Positions 47,465-57,547 are shown, counted from the first letter of the stretch. The stretch: DNA of 64,000 nt from an uncultured Verrucomicrobiae bacterium (GCA_943788245.1 CALSPN010000038.1:1-64000), one strand, 5' to 3'. Notes: generated by a model not told the origin, from the letters alone. Program-made: numbers and translations.

Positions 47465-49056
47465 ATGAACCCCACATTATTCATTGTCTGGATGCGACTC
47501 CCTTTTTTCCTGCTACTGATGGCATCAATAGTCTGTTCAGAGATCCACGGATTGACATTGAAACTTCAACAACGCGACCCTTGAAACAGGCCAGATAAAG
47601 ATCGAGACCGAAGAAATCAACCCCCTGAAGGTCGGCGTCATTGCTGTCGATGTCTGGAATTATCATTGGTGTAAAACTGCAACCATGCGTGTGGATGCCA
47701 TTGTTCCCAGGATGAACAAAGCCCTTGAAGCAGCAAGAGATCTGGGAATGACGGTGATGCTATGCCCCAGTGATGTAGTGGACAACTATGTGGGCTACCC
47801 CCAGCGGGAGCGGATATTCGCATTACCTGGAGTAACGGTCCCCAAGGTGTATGATGTCACCTGCCCCCCAGTGCCCGATGCGGGAGGGTGCGCGTGTGAT
47901 CGTGAGCGTTGTGCTGTCAACTATGGGTGGGATGGAATGCACCCGGACTTGCGAATTGGAAAGCATGATCTGATGCCTGACACGCAGGCGGAAGTCTATG
48001 CCATTTGCAGGCAATACGGATTGACCCATCTGATTTACGTCGGATTCCATACCCAGGTTTGCCTGCTGGGCAAACCAATGGGGTTGCGAGCGATGAAATC
48101 TGCGGGACTGCAATGTGTTCTGGCGAGGGACATGACCGATGCCCACCCGGGATATGATCCAGCCCGAAAATTCACACCGGACCTGAACACAGCACAGGTG
48201 GTGGAACACTTTGAAAAGCACCTGGCCTCAACGATCCATTTACAGGATGAATTAACCCGCTGGGGCAAATGGGATTCGGACTGGATTGTCGATCCCGTTC
48301 GGATTGCGCCATGGGGCACACAAATGGCGTCCCCATTTATTTGAGCAGCCAGTAACCGTTACACTGACGACCCCTCTACAGCCGAACGCAGAAATCCGTT
48401 ACACCCTGGATGGTTCTGAGCCGATTCTGACATCAAAGTCCTATGAGGGGCCGTTTATTGTTGAAGGAACTACACTTCTCCGAACCTCAGCCTTTCGAGA
48501 CGGCAGAAAGGTTTGCCTCGAGTCTGAAGGATTCTTCGCACACATGAGACCATTGCCACCTGCCCCGGATGTGCTCATCAACGATCTCACACCCATCCGC
48601 AATGTTGGTTTCGGACACACCTACGGAGGGGTCGTCAGATACTCTGGAAATACACAAGCACCGCAAAAGGACCGCTCAAACCTGGGATACGCCTTGAAGA
48701 TTAACCGCAAGAGTTATGACAAGGGAATGGGTGTACACGCGCCTTCCGCGCTCGCTTATCAAATCAAACCTGAATATGAACGCTTTGTGGCGTTGGCAGG
48801 TGTCGATGAGCACGTGGTCAGTATCAGCAACGGTTCAAATCTTGCCATGTATCCCAGTGTAATTTTCAAGGTATTTATTGACGGCGAGGAAGCCGCCTCA
48901 AGCCCAGTGATGAAGGTCTTGTCGCCGGCATGGCGATTTGACATCAACATCCCTGCAGGGGCAGACATCATCAGTCTGGTTGCAATGGATGCCGGAGATG
49001 GATCGCGTGAGGACTTTGCAGATTGGGTCAATGCAGGTTTTGTTTTCACCCGATGA
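47465..49056 (+). CDS. Exported isochorismatase-like hydrolase fused to CHB_HEX and NPCBM domains, two frameshifts
   Basis: The joined protein has about 530 residues. A signal peptide (about 1-28) is followed by an isochorismatase-fold domain (about 60-280) with VGVIAVDVWNYHW (the Asp), HDLMPDTQAEVY and IYVGFHTQVCLLGKP (the Cys). Then come a CHB_HEX_C-type beta domain (about 290-370, NAEIRYTLDGSEPIL, SYEGPFIVEG) and an NPCBM domain (about 385-525, GKALKI-like NLGYALKINRKSYDKGMGVHAPS and YERFVALAGVDEHV). Breaks lie near 47578-47582 (RDPETGQIKIE after dropping a T) and at the TTT 48336-48338 (MASPLFEQPVTVTL). Isochorismatase-fold enzymes cleave amides or ethers; carbohydrate-type domains suggest action at a sugar polymer. 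Substrate unknown. Confidence 0.78.
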
Positions 49057-49307
49057 GGAAATCCTGAATTTAAAGCCAACACAGATTCATCAAAGCAAAT
49101 GAACAAAACGTGAGCTATCGAAAAACCATCCTCACTTCTGGTTTTAATCTCACACCTTGGATACTTTGAATCATCGGGAATTTCCTGAGCACCTGACAAT
49201 TTTGATACCTGATTTGAAACATATCGTTTTCTCGATTCTGGGATTGAGTTAGATTTGGAGAAACCCCTTGGTGTCAAGTACGGCTCCGTTGCATATTAAC
49301 AGTTAGG

Positions 49308-51680
49308 ATGAGATTTGTCTCAAGAATGGAAATAAGGTGGCTGTCATTACTAACAGTAGTGATGTTTCTTCCCTTTCATTTACAGGGTCAGGTTGAGAAA
49401 CGTATCAACTATAATCGTGACATCCGACCGATTCTTTCAAATCATTGCTTTGCTTGTCATGGTCCTGACGAAAATAAACGAGAGGCCGATCTTCGCCTCG
49501 ACATTCCCGAGATTGCACATGAAAAGATGGTCATCGTACCCGGGGACGCTCAGTCGAGTCAATTAATCCAGCGTATCCGGCATGAAAAACCAGACAAACG
49601 CATGCCCCCAGCGGAGACGAAGAAGCCACTTACGGAGGCGAAAATAGATCTTCTGGAACGCTGGATTGCTTCAGGTGCGGAATACGATGAACATTGGGCG
49701 TGGATACCTCCTGTAAGATTTACACTGCCTGAAACCAGTTCCCCTGAATGGGTGATCAACCCCATCGATTCCTTCGTCCTGGCTCAATTGGAGAAAGAGA
49801 ATCCAAGCTTGCATCCATCCGGTCCCGCGGATGCAAGAAGACTCATTAGGCGCCTTTCTTTCGATCTCACCGGTCTGCCACCTTCTACCGCCGAAGTCTC
49901 GGCTTTTCTTGAGGACAATTCTCCCCGGGCCTATGAAAACCTGGTGGCTCGATTGCTGGCCTCAGACAGCTTCGGCGAACGCATGGCAATACATTGGCTG
50001 GATCTGGCGCGTTACGCTGATAGTGACGGCTACCATGACGATACCGATCGAGCCATGTGGCCTTATCGCGACTATGTCATCAACTCATTCAACAACAACA
50101 AACCGTTTGATATTTTCACTCGGGAACAAATTGCTGGAGACCTAATACCTGATGCAACATTGGAACAGAAATCGGGGTCCGCGTTCCATCGCAATGGCCC
50201 GACATCAAGCGAAGGAGGTGCCAATCCTGAAGAATATCGTGTCAAATATGCTGTGGACCGTGTCGCCACCACTGCGACCGTTTGGCTGGGGATTACCCTT
50301 CAATGCGCGGAGTGTCACGACCACAAATACGATCCATTTTCTCAACGCGAGTTCTATCAAATGTTCGCATTCTTCGACCAGGTTCCGGGGAATCCGCTTT
50401 ACAGAGGAAAATCTGCTCCCCCCTCCATCGCATTGCCCTCTCCACAACAGGAAGCCGAGAAAAAGAGATGGTCTCAGCAGATTGAGATTCTACAGGCAGG
50501 ATCTACGAAAAGCGCTTCGAATGTGAATGAAATCGTTGTCCTTGAGCTCGAGATGGCGAAGAAGAATCTTCAGGCAATCACGCGTTCGATTCCTAAGCTT
50601 CGCATCATGCAGGACGCAGATGAGCGAATGCCCAGTCATATCCTTATCCGAGGAAATTTCCGCCGCAGGGGAGAACTGGTGTCCCCCGCCGTCCCCTCCA
50701 TTTTCCCAGATCTTCCACCCGCCACCTCGCCTCGTCTGGCTCTGGCCGAATGGCTCAACGACCCCAGAAATCCATTACCAGCCCGTGTGGTCGTCAATCG
50801 GTTATGGGCCATGCTTTTTGGTGAAGGGATTGTCACAACGTTGCAAGATTTCGGTTCACAGGGAGATTGGCCGAGCCACCCGAAACTGCTGGACTGGCTG
50901 GCGGTAGAATTTATCGAGAGCGGTTGGGATATCAAACACATGCTCACACTAATGGTCACTTCCGCAACCTACCGCCAATCTTCGGCGGGTTCCGAAATGC
51001 TGATGCAGGTTGACCCATCGAACCGGCTTCTGGCCAGAGGATCACGGCGGCGACTCTCAGCTGAAATGATCCGTGATAATGCACTCTTCGTTTCGGGATT
51101 GCTTCACTCGCAGATGGGCGGTCCATCCGTGAAGCCCCATCAACCCCCCGGACTCTGGAAAGAAATGGCCTACGGAGACTCTAAGGGCAAATCTTATATA
51201 ACAGATCAAGGCAAAAACCTTTACCGACGCGGGCTTTACACCTTCTGGAAGCGCTCGATACTCTACCCCGCTTTCGCAGCCTTTGACGCTCCCAATCGCG
51301 AAGAATGCGTGGTAAACCGGCCCATCACCAACACTCCGCTGCAGGCACTCGTCACACTGAATGACAGGACCTTTGTTGAAGCCGCAAGGGCTTTCGCCAA
51401 ACGAATCCTGGAATCGAGCAATCTTACTGAGGAAAGCAGAATTACCTTCGCTGTGGAGTCGGCACTCTATCGCCCTCCTTCGGATCAAGAACTTTTCATC
51501 CTCATTTCTCTTCAGCGGGATATGATCTCTCATTACAAGTCACACCCAGAAGACGCTGGAAAGATCGTCTTTCCTGGGAAGCTCCAATATGCCTCAGACT
51601 TCAATACCGCCGAAGTTGCCGCCTGGATTGCGGTAGCTCAGGCGATCATGAATCTCGATGAGTTTTTGACCAAAGAATGA
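49308..51680 (+). CDS. PSD1-type cytochrome (DUF1549/DUF1553), third copy, intact
   Basis: A 790-residue exported protein: signal peptide (about 1-28), first haem site CFACHGPDENKREADLRLD (47-51), DUF1549 (about 150-345) with SFGERMAIHWLDLARYADSDG and a second haem site QCAECHDHKYDPF (333-337), a helical linker, and DUF1553 (about 450-760) with PLPARVVVNRLWAMLFGEGIV and NRLLARGSRRRLSAEMIRDNAL. It lacks the sugar-binding-like middle segment seen in the copy at 42799. The DUF1501 gene overlaps its end by four bases. ATG 49308 or 49326 both fit the signal peptide. Confidence 0.93.
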   Translation: MRFVSRMEIRWLSLLTVVMFLPFHLQGQVEKRINYNRDIRPILSNHCFACHGPDENKREADLRLDIPEIAHEKMVIVPGDAQSSQLIQRIRHEKPDKRMPPAETKKPLTEAKIDLLERWIASGAEYDEHWAWIPPVRFTLPETSSPEWVINPIDSFVLAQLEKENPSLHPSGPADARRLIRRLSFDLTGLPPSTAEVSAFLEDNSPRAYENLVARLLASDSFGERMAIHWLDLARYADSDGYHDDTDRAMWPYRDYVINSFNNNKPFDIFTREQIAGDLIPDATLEQKSGSAFHRNGPTSSEGGANPEEYRVKYAVDRVATTATVWLGITLQCAECHDHKYDPFSQREFYQMFAFFDQVPGNPLYRGKSAPPSIALPSPQQEAEKKRWSQQIEILQAGSTKSASNVNEIVVLELEMAKKNLQAITRSIPKLRIMQDADERMPSHILIRGNFRRRGELVSPAVPSIFPDLPPATSPRLALAEWLNDPRNPLPARVVVNRLWAMLFGEGIVTTLQDFGSQGDWPSHPKLLDWLAVEFIESGWDIKHMLTLMVTSATYRQSSAGSEMLMQVDPSNRLLARGSRRRLSAEMIRDNALFVSGLLHSQMGGPSVKPHQPPGLWKEMAYGDSKGKSYITDQGKNLYRRGLYTFWKRSILYPAFAAFDAPNREECVVNRPITNTPLQALVTLNDRTFVEAARAFAKRILESSNLTEESRITFAVESALYRPPSDQELFILISLQRDMISHYKSHPEDAGKIVFPGKLQYASDFNTAEVAAWIAVAQAIMNLDEFLTKE

Positions 51681-53128
51681 AAGCCCGCATCATCAATTCA
51701 CTGGACCATACGCCACAGGCTGTTCTCAATCGCAGGACCTTTCTGGGGCATGGAGCAAACGGGTTAGGAGCAATGGCACTGGCTTCGCTCTCTCCGCATT
51801 TGTCGGCTGAAAAACCAGGAACCTCGAGTGCTTTGAATGGACTCCACATTCCAGCAAAAGCCAAAAGGGTTATTTTCATTTGTCAAAGCGGAGGAGTGTC
51901 TCAGTTTGAAACCTTCGATTACAAACCCAAGCTGGAAGCACTCAACGGCAAGCCGATGCCCCCATCATTGACCGATGGTCAACGCCTCGCCCAGATCCGC
52001 GGCAAGGAACTGATCGTTCAAGGCTCTCCTTACAGATTCAGAAAGCAAGGCAAGAGCGGTGCAGAGATTTCTGAGCTTCTTCCATTTACCAGTAAGATTG
52101 TTGATGACATCTGCATCGTCAAAACCTGTGTATCAGAAGCCATCAATCATGACCCAGCAGTCACCTTCCTTCAATGCGGCAACCAACAACCGGGACGCCC
52201 GACAATGGGAGCGTGGTTGAGCTACGGCCTGGGGAGCGAGAACAGTGATTTACCCACCTTCGTGGTACTGGCTTCAGGCATGAATCAAGGGCAGAACCTG
52301 CATACGCGATACTGGGGAAGCGGATTCCTTCCATCGGAACACCAAGGAGTCCGATTCAGACCTGCTCACGATGCTGTCCCTTTTGTCAACAATCCCGCGG
52401 GAGTCGATCGAAATGCCCGTGGCCGTGTCATCGACAGTATCACAGCGATGAACAACCTCAAAGACAGTCGGGTGTTTGATCCGGAGATCAGCGCCCGCAT
52501 CAAGGCTTATGAAATGGCATTCCGCATGCAGGCATCTGTACCCGAATTAATGGATATTTCAGGGGAACCTGATCATGTTCTCAAACTTTATGGTCCAGAG
52601 GTCAGCAAGCCGGGGAGCGCTGCTGCCAATTGCCTGCTTGCTCGCCGACTGGCTGAACGGGGCGTTCGCTTCGTTCAACTCTACCATCGTGGATGGGATC
52701 AACATGGAAATCTTCCAACGGATCTATCACGACAGTGCCTCCAGACAGATCAGCCCTCGGCCGCACTGATTCAGGATCTCAAGATGCGCGGACTGCTCGA
52801 GGATACTTTGGTGGTCTGGGCTACAGAATTCGGCCGCACCCCCATGCTGCAGGGAAAATTCGATTCCAATAACTACGGCAGAGATCATCACATGTTATGT
52901 TTTTCCATGTGGATGGCAGGGGCAGGAATCAAGCCCGGCATGACCTTCGGTGAATCCGACGAATTCGGCTATCAGCCCGTCAAAGATCCAGCTCACGTAC
53001 ACGATCTCCATGCCACATGGCTTCAACTTCTCGGAATCGATCACGAGCGGCTTACCTATCGGTTCCAAGGCCGTGACTATCGACTGACGGATGTGCATGG
53101 AAAGCCCCTTCCACAACTCCTTGCCTAA
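51677..53128 (+). CDS. DUF1501 family protein, third copy
   Basis: The 483-residue protein has a leader LNRRTFLGHGANGLGAMALASL (twin-arginine-type), then the DUF1501 body with KRVIFICQSGGVSQFETFDYKP, IVKTCVSEAINHDPAVTFL, QLYHRGWDQHGNLPTDLSRQC, LVVWATEFGRTPMLQGKFDS and a C-terminal [19 protein letters not shown], shared nearly word for word with the copy at 41381. Its ATG overlaps the PSD1 stop (ATGA), so the pair is translated together. It is followed by a pseudopilin gene 157 bases away. Confidence 0.93.
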   Translation: MKARIINSLDHTPQAVLNRRTFLGHGANGLGAMALASLSPHLSAEKPGTSSALNGLHIPAKAKRVIFICQSGGVSQFETFDYKPKLEALNGKPMPPSLTDGQRLAQIRGKELIVQGSPYRFRKQGKSGAEISELLPFTSKIVDDICIVKTCVSEAINHDPAVTFLQCGNQQPGRPTMGAWLSYGLGSENSDLPTFVVLASGMNQGQNLHTRYWGSGFLPSEHQGVRFRPAHDAVPFVNNPAGVDRNARGRVIDSITAMNNLKDSRVFDPEISARIKAYEMAFRMQASVPELMDISGEPDHVLKLYGPEVSKPGSAAANCLLARRLAERGVRFVQLYHRGWDQHGNLPTDLSRQCLQTDQPSAALIQDLKMRGLLEDTLVVWATEFGRTPMLQGKFDSNNYGRDHHMLCFSMWMAGAGIKPGMTFGESDEFGYQPVKDPAHVHDLHATWLQLLGIDHERLTYRFQGRDYRLTDVHGKPLPQLLA

Positions 53129-53285
53129 ACTGAACCTGTTCCATCAAGAGGGTTCACTTTGAGTATACCTGCACAACCGAAGATCATGGGTTTATCCATG
53201 TGGGGCAGCAATGAGTTTCGATGCCGTTCTGGACTTGGGGTTTGAATTCGACAACAACATCATACGTTGATATGGTTTGAAAACT

Positions 53286-54116
53286 ATGTTCGTTGAATTT
53301 CGATGGTACAGGAAAGATGGATTTACGCTCATCGAGTTGCTGGTTGTCATCGCTATCATTGCGATTCTGGCAGGGATGCTGTTGCCCGCCTTGAGCAAAG
53401 CGAAGACCAAGGCACAAGGTATTTCCTGCATGAACAACCTGAAGCAACTCCAACTGGCCTGGTTGATGTACCCAGATGACCATGAGGACTACTTACCCCC
53501 CAACCCCGAAGGGCGCGCACAAAATGTCGATGGCCGCGGATGGGTCAGTGGCCTGCTAAATTTCAGTGGAAGCAATACAGACAACACGAATACACTTTTT
53601 TTGACGGACCCTCAGTTTGCCAAGCTGGCTCCCTACCATAATTCGGCCGAGGTTTATAAGTGTCCGGCTGATAAGAGCTCGGTCCGCATCGGAGGCAAAT
53701 TGCACCCTAGAGTGCGCAGCCTGGCCATGAACCAGGGAGTCGGATGGAACGCGACTGCAAGCTGGATCAAACGAGGAGGACCTGACTGGCGGATCATGCA
53801 TAAACTATCCGATGTCCGCCGGACAACCATGACCTCAGTCCTCCTCGACGAACATCCAGACAGCATCAATGGTGCCGGCTTTGCCGTTCAACCCACTGAC
53901 AACCGTGCACAAACTCGCATCATTGATTTCCCTGCAAGTTATCACAACGGAGCAGCCGGGTTTTCCTTTGTGGACGGACATGCGGAAGTGCACAAGTGGC
54001 TTGATGCCCGCACAATGCCTCCCATTCAATACACAGGCCAGATGGGATTGAATGTGGCCAGCCCCAATAATCCGGATGCCTGGTGGATGATCCAGCGAAC
54101 GACGGACAAAGATTGA
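53286..54116 (+). CDS. Pseudopilin with H-X9-DG motif
   Basis: A 276-residue protein from the ATG at 53286 with a charged start, the prepilin-type site [13 protein letters not shown] and the H-X9-DG motif in [18 protein letters not shown], which is exactly H then nine residues then DG. Proteins with this pair are abundant in Planctomycetes and Verrucomicrobia and are thought to be processed by the prepilin peptidase; their role is not established. This copy follows a PSD1/DUF1501 pair, as often seen. A partner pseudopilin is at 12945. Confidence 0.9.
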   Translation: MFVEFRWYRKDGFTLIELLVVIAIIAILAGMLLPALSKAKTKAQGISCMNNLKQLQLAWLMYPDDHEDYLPPNPEGRAQNVDGRGWVSGLLNFSGSNTDNTNTLFLTDPQFAKLAPYHNSAEVYKCPADKSSVRIGGKLHPRVRSLAMNQGVGWNATASWIKRGGPDWRIMHKLSDVRRTTMTSVLLDEHPDSINGAGFAVQPTDNRAQTRIIDFPASYHNGAAGFSFVDGHAEVHKWLDARTMPPIQYTGQMGLNVASPNNPDAWWMIQRTTDKD

Positions 54117-54278
54117 CTTTCTTTTTCTTTACCGGCTTGTAACCTCGCCTGGCAAAACACCTTGTCGTGCTTATTCTCCTTGTGAGTATGCGACTTCCTG
54201 AGCTTCATCATTCAAGATAAGGAGCATGAGCAAACCAATCACTGATCAGGAACAAGTGCTTACAAGATCTCAGTTAAG

Positions 54279-55397
54279 ATGAACAAACATTTTGATGTCA
54301 TTGTCGCCGGAATGGGGATCGTTGGCATGGCGCATGCATATACCGCCGCCAGAAAAGGCATGCGCGTTTTGGTGGTGGACACGGAGCATCAGGCTTCGGG
54401 AGCCAGTGTGAGGAATTTCGGATTTATCACTTTGACGGGGCAGGAAGAGGGCAAGCCTTGGCAATATGCCAGACGCTCGGTGGATATCTGGCGCTCGGTG
54501 GCTCGCCAAGCATCCATCCAGATCGATCAGACCGGAGCGTGCTTTGTGGCAAAGTGCAAGGAATCCTCTGATCTTCTGGAAGCCTATGCTCGATCAAAAT
54601 CAGGAGAGGCTTGCCGCATCCTTGGCAAAAACGAGCTTCAGGACATGTGCGGTGGAAATTTTTCCGAAGAGATCGAGAAGGCCCTTTTCAGTCCTCATGA
54701 ACTACGTGTGAATCCCCGCGAAGCCATTCCCAAAATGCGACAGTGGCTCACCAATCACCTTGGGGTTGAGTTTCAAACCAACACCCATGTCAACCGGCTG
54801 GGAAAGGGATGGGTGGAAACAACCCAAGGCACCCTTCATGCCGAGCGTATTTATTTATGCATGGGGGATCGTCTGCGCGAGCTTTGCCCGGAAGTCTGGC
54901 AGAAGCGCAAATTGCAAATCTGTTCTCTGCAGATGTTGAAGCTCAGCCCACCAGGGATAAGATTACCCTTCCCTGTCCTCTCCGATTTGAGCTTGATCCG
55001 TTATCCGGGTTTTGCGGGCATGCAGGAATCACGGGCATTGAGTGATGCCTTGGAAAGGAATTTTGCCGTTCATCTGAAACACGGGATTCATTTGATTATT
55101 GTCCAGGACCAGGATGGTAGCCTGATCATTGGTGATAGCCATGCTTATGGCGATCAAGCCTTGCCGTTTCAAAACGAACAGGTCGACAAACTCCTTCTAT
55201 CGACATTTCGGGAATTATTGCCCGGCGTCGAAACCGAAGTCTGTGAACGATGGATGGGCTCCTATGTCTGTGCTGAAGATGGCATTGCATTTTCCGAAGA
55301 AATCAACGAGGGAGTGTATGCCATCGAGATAACTACCGGAGCAGGCATGTCTCTGGCCTTCGGACTCGCGGAAGAGGTGTTGAATCATTCCATCTAG
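54279..55397 (+). CDS. FAD-dependent oxidoreductase of the TIGR03364 (phosphonate-linked) type
   Basis: A 372-residue protein with a DAAO-like FAD fold: DVIVAGMGIVGMAHAYTAARKG at the start, then GASVRNFGFITLTGQ, ELRVNPREAIPKM, ICSLQMLKL, LIRYPGFAGM, GDSHAYGDQ and ITTGAGMSLAFGLAEE at the end. These match the TIGR03364 group, which in other bacteria is often coded next to phosphonoacetaldehyde hydrolase and is thought to act on phosphonates. No phosphonate gene is seen here. The next gene downstream on the same strand is an SDR, 188 bases away. The enzyme acts in the cytoplasm; no signal peptide is present. Confidence 0.82.
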   Translation: MNKHFDVIVAGMGIVGMAHAYTAARKGMRVLVVDTEHQASGASVRNFGFITLTGQEEGKPWQYARRSVDIWRSVARQASIQIDQTGACFVAKCKESSDLLEAYARSKSGEACRILGKNELQDMCGGNFSEEIEKALFSPHELRVNPREAIPKMRQWLTNHLGVEFQTNTHVNRLGKGWVETTQGTLHAERIYLCMGDRLRELCPEVWQKRKLQICSLQMLKLSPPGIRLPFPVLSDLSLIRYPGFAGMQESRALSDALERNFAVHLKHGIHLIIVQDQDGSLIIGDSHAYGDQALPFQNEQVDKLLLSTFRELLPGVETEVCERWMGSYVCAEDGIAFSEEINEGVYAIEITTGAGMSLAFGLAEEVLNHSI

Positions 55398-55585
55398 CAG
55401 CATTCACATGGAATGAATTGATGACACCGAGCCGATTGCGCAATTATATTGCACGAGTAATTGATCTATTTTGTTCAGCGAAATAGAGATGCTTCAAATG
55501 GTTCGATTACAAAAAGCTTACCGAACCCTGCCCCCACTCCTGTTCACCATTTCAACTAGGTCTGACTGATCAAAAGCAAGAGGCA

Positions 55586-56494
55586 ATGAAAACTCCTGCA
55601 GCTTTCCACCTTCTTCACACATTTTTATCGACCCCGCTACCGGCAGACGCTATGTCATACACCACAATGAATATCGCACCTTTCACGCATCGCGAAAACT
55701 CGACCGTGCTCATCACCGGAGTTGGACTTATGGGGCAGCATATGGCCAGGACCGCAATCAAGTGGCTGAAGCCCCAGCGCCTTGTATTAGTCGACCATGC
55801 CACTGAAATCATGGTCGGAACCGAAAAAACGCTACTGACCGATTTTGCATCAGATCTTCAAAACCTTTCAGAGGGCAACACACAAGTCATGGCCGAAAGT
55901 TTGAATATTGCCGACGAATCCGAGGTCGCAGACCTTTTCAAACGTCAGCGAAATATTGATTACCTGCAGCACACGGCAGGCATTTCCCCCTGCCCTCTCA
56001 CCCCTCCAGAAAAACTGGACAAGGAGACTGTGATGAAGTCCTGCGAGGTCAATCTCTGGGGTGCTCACAACCTCCTCAAACAGGCAGTGAATGCAAAAGC
56101 TTTTACCCCCGGAGCTCGCGGTGTGCTTATTTTGTCCACATCCGGAACAGTAGGTTCCGAGGGGCGCGCCAGCTCTGCATATGAAGAATCCAAAGGAGGG
56201 CTCATGAATTTGTTAACGCTGCAATCCCGCCATTTCCTGGAGAAACACGGTCTCATTCTCAACGGCTTGGCACCTTCACCTTTGAGAGGCCCCATGGCTG
56301 CACAGAACCCGATTTCGGCCGCACGTTTACAAGCTGTTGAGGATGCCATGCCTATCGGAAGCTTGACGGCACCAGAGCACATAACGGCTGCCACGTCCTA
56401 TTTCTGGGCTGAACAGTGCTGGGCTGTGGGAGAAGTTTTAACAATAGACGGTGGATATACCAAACACCGGCCGATTTATGGTGCATTGAGTTAG
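55586..56494 (+). CDS. Short-chain dehydrogenase/reductase
   Basis: A 302-residue protein with an SDR Rossmann fold: STVLITGVGLMGQHMARTAIKW (cofactor glycine motif), RNIDYLQHTAGISPCP, LILSTSGTVGSEGRASSAYEESKGG (Ser-Tyr-Lys with Tyr-x3-Lys) and a C-terminal GEVLTIDGGYTKHRPI. It reduces or oxidises an alcohol or carbonyl, probably with NAD. The start at ATG 55586 has a purine-rich site before it; ATGs at 55652 and 55667 would remove the first 22-27 residues, which look unlike the family. It follows the TIGR03364-type gene and may act with it. Confidence 0.85.
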   Translation: MKTPAAFHLLHTFLSTPLPADAMSYTTMNIAPFTHRENSTVLITGVGLMGQHMARTAIKWLKPQRLVLVDHATEIMVGTEKTLLTDFASDLQNLSEGNTQVMAESLNIADESEVADLFKRQRNIDYLQHTAGISPCPLTPPEKLDKETVMKSCEVNLWGAHNLLKQAVNAKAFTPGARGVLILSTSGTVGSEGRASSAYEESKGGLMNLLTLQSRHFLEKHGLILNGLAPSPLRGPMAAQNPISAARLQAVEDAMPIGSLTAPEHITAATSYFWAEQCWAVGEVLTIDGGYTKHRPIYGALS

Positions 56495-56530
56495 GCTCAG
56501 CAGCTCAACTTTCCGAAGACTCAAAGCGGT

Positions 56531-57547
56531 TCAAACAAAAACTGTGAGTTGCTCTAAAGACCGATTCATGAGCAGAGATCGGCGCCAGTCAGCGGGTATG
56601 CCCCTGAGTCCACAATCTGCACCCAGCAATGCACCAATCACCGCGCCTCGATGACAATTGTCTCCTCCAATGTTTGTATTGGCAATAATTCCATCCCTTA
56701 ATCTTCCAGCATATTTCCAGGCGAGGTAGAGAGAGGCAGGAAAAGCCTTGTCGATATAACAAGCAGAACTGAAGTGATGATCAATGACTTCTGCGTCAGG
56801 TTTGTGCACCCAACGCTCGGCACGTCGCAATGAGAAAAAATCGTTCCCGTGATTTACGATTGCCTCTTGCAACGCTTTCCCAAGCAAGACATCACCAAGG
56901 ATTCTTATCAAGGTATCTGCAGCGCGCTCCACAACCGCATGATGATGCGTCAAGTGAAGGTGCGCGCGCGCGATGAGACGGATCGACTCGATTTCTCCCT
57001 CCAGTAATGCAGGGAATACCGGCAATGAAGCCAGTCCGCCTATGTGGTTGTCAGGCCCACCACAGGATTTCAAGCTTCGGCCGCGTGCGTATTGTGTAAA
57101 GAACTGACGATGGCATTCCTCTACATAAGTGTCCCGATGTGATTTCGGGTTGAGCATGAAATCTCGATAACGCTCAAGATATCGACAGGTATCATAACTT
57201 TTCGCTTCTTGAATTGTTTCAATCAGTTGCCAGGCAAGCTGAAGGTTCAGCGTATTTTCGCCCGCACCGAGGTGTTGATGATAATGGATACCTTTCTGCC
57301 CCCAGTATTGCGCCTGATCATGAAGAATGTCTCCTTTCGTGTTCAAAGGACTGTAATTACTTCTCCAGAGAATACTGTCCGGATGATGCCTTTTGGGAGA
57401 CATGAATTCAGTGATCCATCCGTAATCCTGACGAAGCGCGTCGCGGTTGTAATACCAATGGGCAGGCATGGCGTGGGCGTCTCCAATGAATGTGCCCATG
57501 AGCATACCCCGAATGCGTTCAGTGCGGTCTATTGAGATTTGGGTCAT
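56531..57547 (-). CDS. ADP-ribosylglycohydrolase family protein
   Basis: About 338 residues from the ATG at 57545-57547 (a longer start at 57604 is possible). The family motifs are RIRGMLMGTFIGDAHAMPAH at the start (the GD metal pair), a middle part with HHFSSACYIDKAF, and NIGGDNCHRGAVIGALLGA with the metal-binding Asp and the glycine loop. Members remove ADP-ribose from proteins or act on related nucleosides, and some cleave plain sugars or deaminate. The acidic GGD-x-C motif here differs slightly from GGDTDS, so the substrate may differ. It converges with the SDR gene 37 bases away. Confidence 0.85.
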   Translation of the reverse strand: MTQISIDRTERIRGMLMGTFIGDAHAMPAHWYYNRDALRQDYGWITEFMSPKRHHPDSILWRSNYSPLNTKGDILHDQAQYWGQKGIHYHQHLGAGENTLNLQLAWQLIETIQEAKSYDTCRYLERYRDFMLNPKSHRDTYVEECHRQFFTQYARGRSLKSCGGPDNHIGGLASLPVFPALLEGEIESIRLIARAHLHLTHHHAVVERAADTLIRILGDVLLGKALQEAIVNHGNDFFSLRRAERWVHKPDAEVIDHHFSSACYIDKAFPASLYLAWKYAGRLRDGIIANTNIGGDNCHRGAVIGALLGADCGLRGIPADWRRSLLMNRSLEQLTVFV

